This document shows positions 62,978 through 64,000 of a stretch of 64,000 nt of DNA, piece after piece; position 1 is the first letter of the stretch; each line of letters begins with the position of its first letter. The notes under the pieces are model-generated. The model was not told where the DNA came from and searched no databases. It saw only the letters and a program-made list of their open reading frames with translations. The stretch covers positions 11,566,540-11,630,539 of the forward strand of contig NC_084831.1 of assembly GCF_033115175.1 (NCBI RefSeq), read 5' to 3'. A program made the position numbers and the translations under genes. The stretch is from Lepus europaeus. Taxonomy: Eukaryota; Chordata; Mammalia; Lagomorpha; Leporidae.

Positions 62978-64000
62978 GTGAGGGCTGGGCGGCACCCGCT
63001 TGGCCACCGGGGGCTGCGCTCCCATGGAAGACAGCAGGGTGGGCGCCCCGGGGGACGGCTCAGGCGCGTTGGAAGATGCTGGCAGGAGATTGTTTTGACA
63101 GCGCAGGAGGTGGAGTTGGCTGTGGAGCCTGGGAGGGAGGGACCAGGGTTTGGTTGGGTGCACTCCAGGCTCCAGCTCCTGGGACCAAGGTCAGGACACC
63201 GGTCTCCAGCCGCTGGGTGAGGTCTGGCCTCCAGATTCTGACCCTGAACCAGGCTTTGGGACACGGGCTCTGTGTTTGGAAGTCGGAATGGAACCTGGGT
63301 GGCACATCAGAGTGACTTGTTGCCCAAGACAGGCACAAGGACGGAGCTTCCCCTGGTCTCTCTCGATTTCATGCCAACTGCTGTGTCTGGGGTGGGCAGG
63401 CCGGTGTGTGGCAGCCCCGTCCCTGGAGACCATCCGGGGGCAGCCAAGGTGATGGGATCGAGAGGGTATGGCCATGTGAGTGGAGAACCCGGAGCAAGGC
63501 CTGGGTCTTGGGTGATGATGATGGTGCCAGTGAGAGTGACAATGATGACATCGGAGTGGGCAGCCATAGCTTCTCCTCCTGGCCCAAACCTCTCCTGCGT
63601 GGGCTCTGCCCCTGTGGGGTTCCTGGGACCTGGCTCAGCCAATGTTCCTCTCCCTGGCTGCTGGACCCTCTGCAGGTAGGGGCTTAGAGTAGGGGTCTCC
63701 CTTGGAGAGGAGCTAAGGTCAGGGGTCTCTTATCAGGTGGGATCTGAGCTGCCACGGCCCTCCTGGGTCTTGGCTCCTGGGTTTGCCCAGGCTGCTCCGT
63801 GGATGTCAGGCCCAGCGGCCCACCTGGCTTTGGGTGAGCCTCTGCCCGGAGCCCTCCCTGGCCCTGACTCTGGCAGCAGCCTGGGGCTCGTCTACGGGGC
63901 TGGGGGAGGAGCTGGGAGCCCGGGGAGGCAGACCTGGACCTCAGCGGCTGCTGGGGGTGCTGGCCCTGGGCTGGTTCTCTTGGATGCGGGTGACTGGTGA
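62978..64000 (+). other. PADI1: PADI1 intron 1, 5' portion (partial)
   Basis: The intron begins GTGAGGGC at 62978 and continues past the right edge. It is unique GC-rich DNA without CSINE, with a GATGATGATGG-like run near 63513-63523. No further exon is seen. Published work on human PADI1 describes an intronic enhancer, but I cannot place an orthologue here. Confidence 0.85.

Overview
The window is mammalian nuclear DNA from a lagomorph, most likely the European rabbit (Oryctolagus cuniculus). The main evidence is roughly 45 copies, in both orientations, of the lagomorph-specific tRNA-derived C-repeat SINE (CSINE). Its hallmarks are a 5' end near 'ggccggcgcc', an internal 'ttcgagtcc' B-box, 'gggagacc', 'gtgaaccagc' and an 'aataaataaatctt' tail. 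Both protein-coding exons are vertebrate-type, with canonical splice donors.

The window spans the gap between two divergently transcribed peptidylarginine deiminase genes. At the left, on the minus strand, lie the CpG-island promoter, coding exon 1 and the start of intron 1 of PADI2. At the right, on the plus strand, lie the promoter, coding exon 1 and the start of intron 1 of PADI1. The two exons have the same coding length (92 nt) and the same splice phase, and they encode alignable N-termini, as expected for tandem-duplicated paralogues. PADIs are calcium-dependent enzymes that convert protein arginine to citrulline. This layout matches my memory of human 1p36, where PADI2 is read away from the PADI1-PADI3-PADI4-PADI6 cluster.

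The roughly 61.8 kb between the two start codons holds no protein-coding gene I can support. From left to right: 1.4-6.5 kb has single SINEs and unique DNA. 6.6-9.5 kb is a degraded endogenous retrovirus whose 5' LTR is split by an antisense solo LTR with a perfect 4-bp target duplication. 10.3-18 kb is SINE-dense and contains a compound (CA)n array and a 23-bp minisatellite. 18-27 kb is mostly unique and includes an orphan CpG island at about 23.4-24.4 kb and a 25-unit, 37-bp minisatellite. 27.8-31.2 kb is SINE-dense. 31.2-36.15 kb is a 5-kb block without any CSINE. 36-46 kb mixes SINEs, ancient L1 fragments and a CpG-rich segment with a perfect CRE. 46-57 kb has SINEs, MIRs and an AP-1 motif group. 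58.97-60.4 kb is a (CCAY)n satellite. 60.7-61.3 kb is a nested SINE cluster, followed by the PADI1 promoter.

The most useful leads are regulatory: the orphan CpG island, the CRE-bearing CpG-rich segment, the CSINE-free 5-kb block and the AP-1 group. Any of these could control the PADI cluster or start an unannotated non-coding RNA. Long open frames elsewhere are by-products of SINEs, minisatellites or high GC. Repeat family names come from pattern recognition without a database search, and boundaries without a quoted target-site duplication are approximate to about 10-20 bp.
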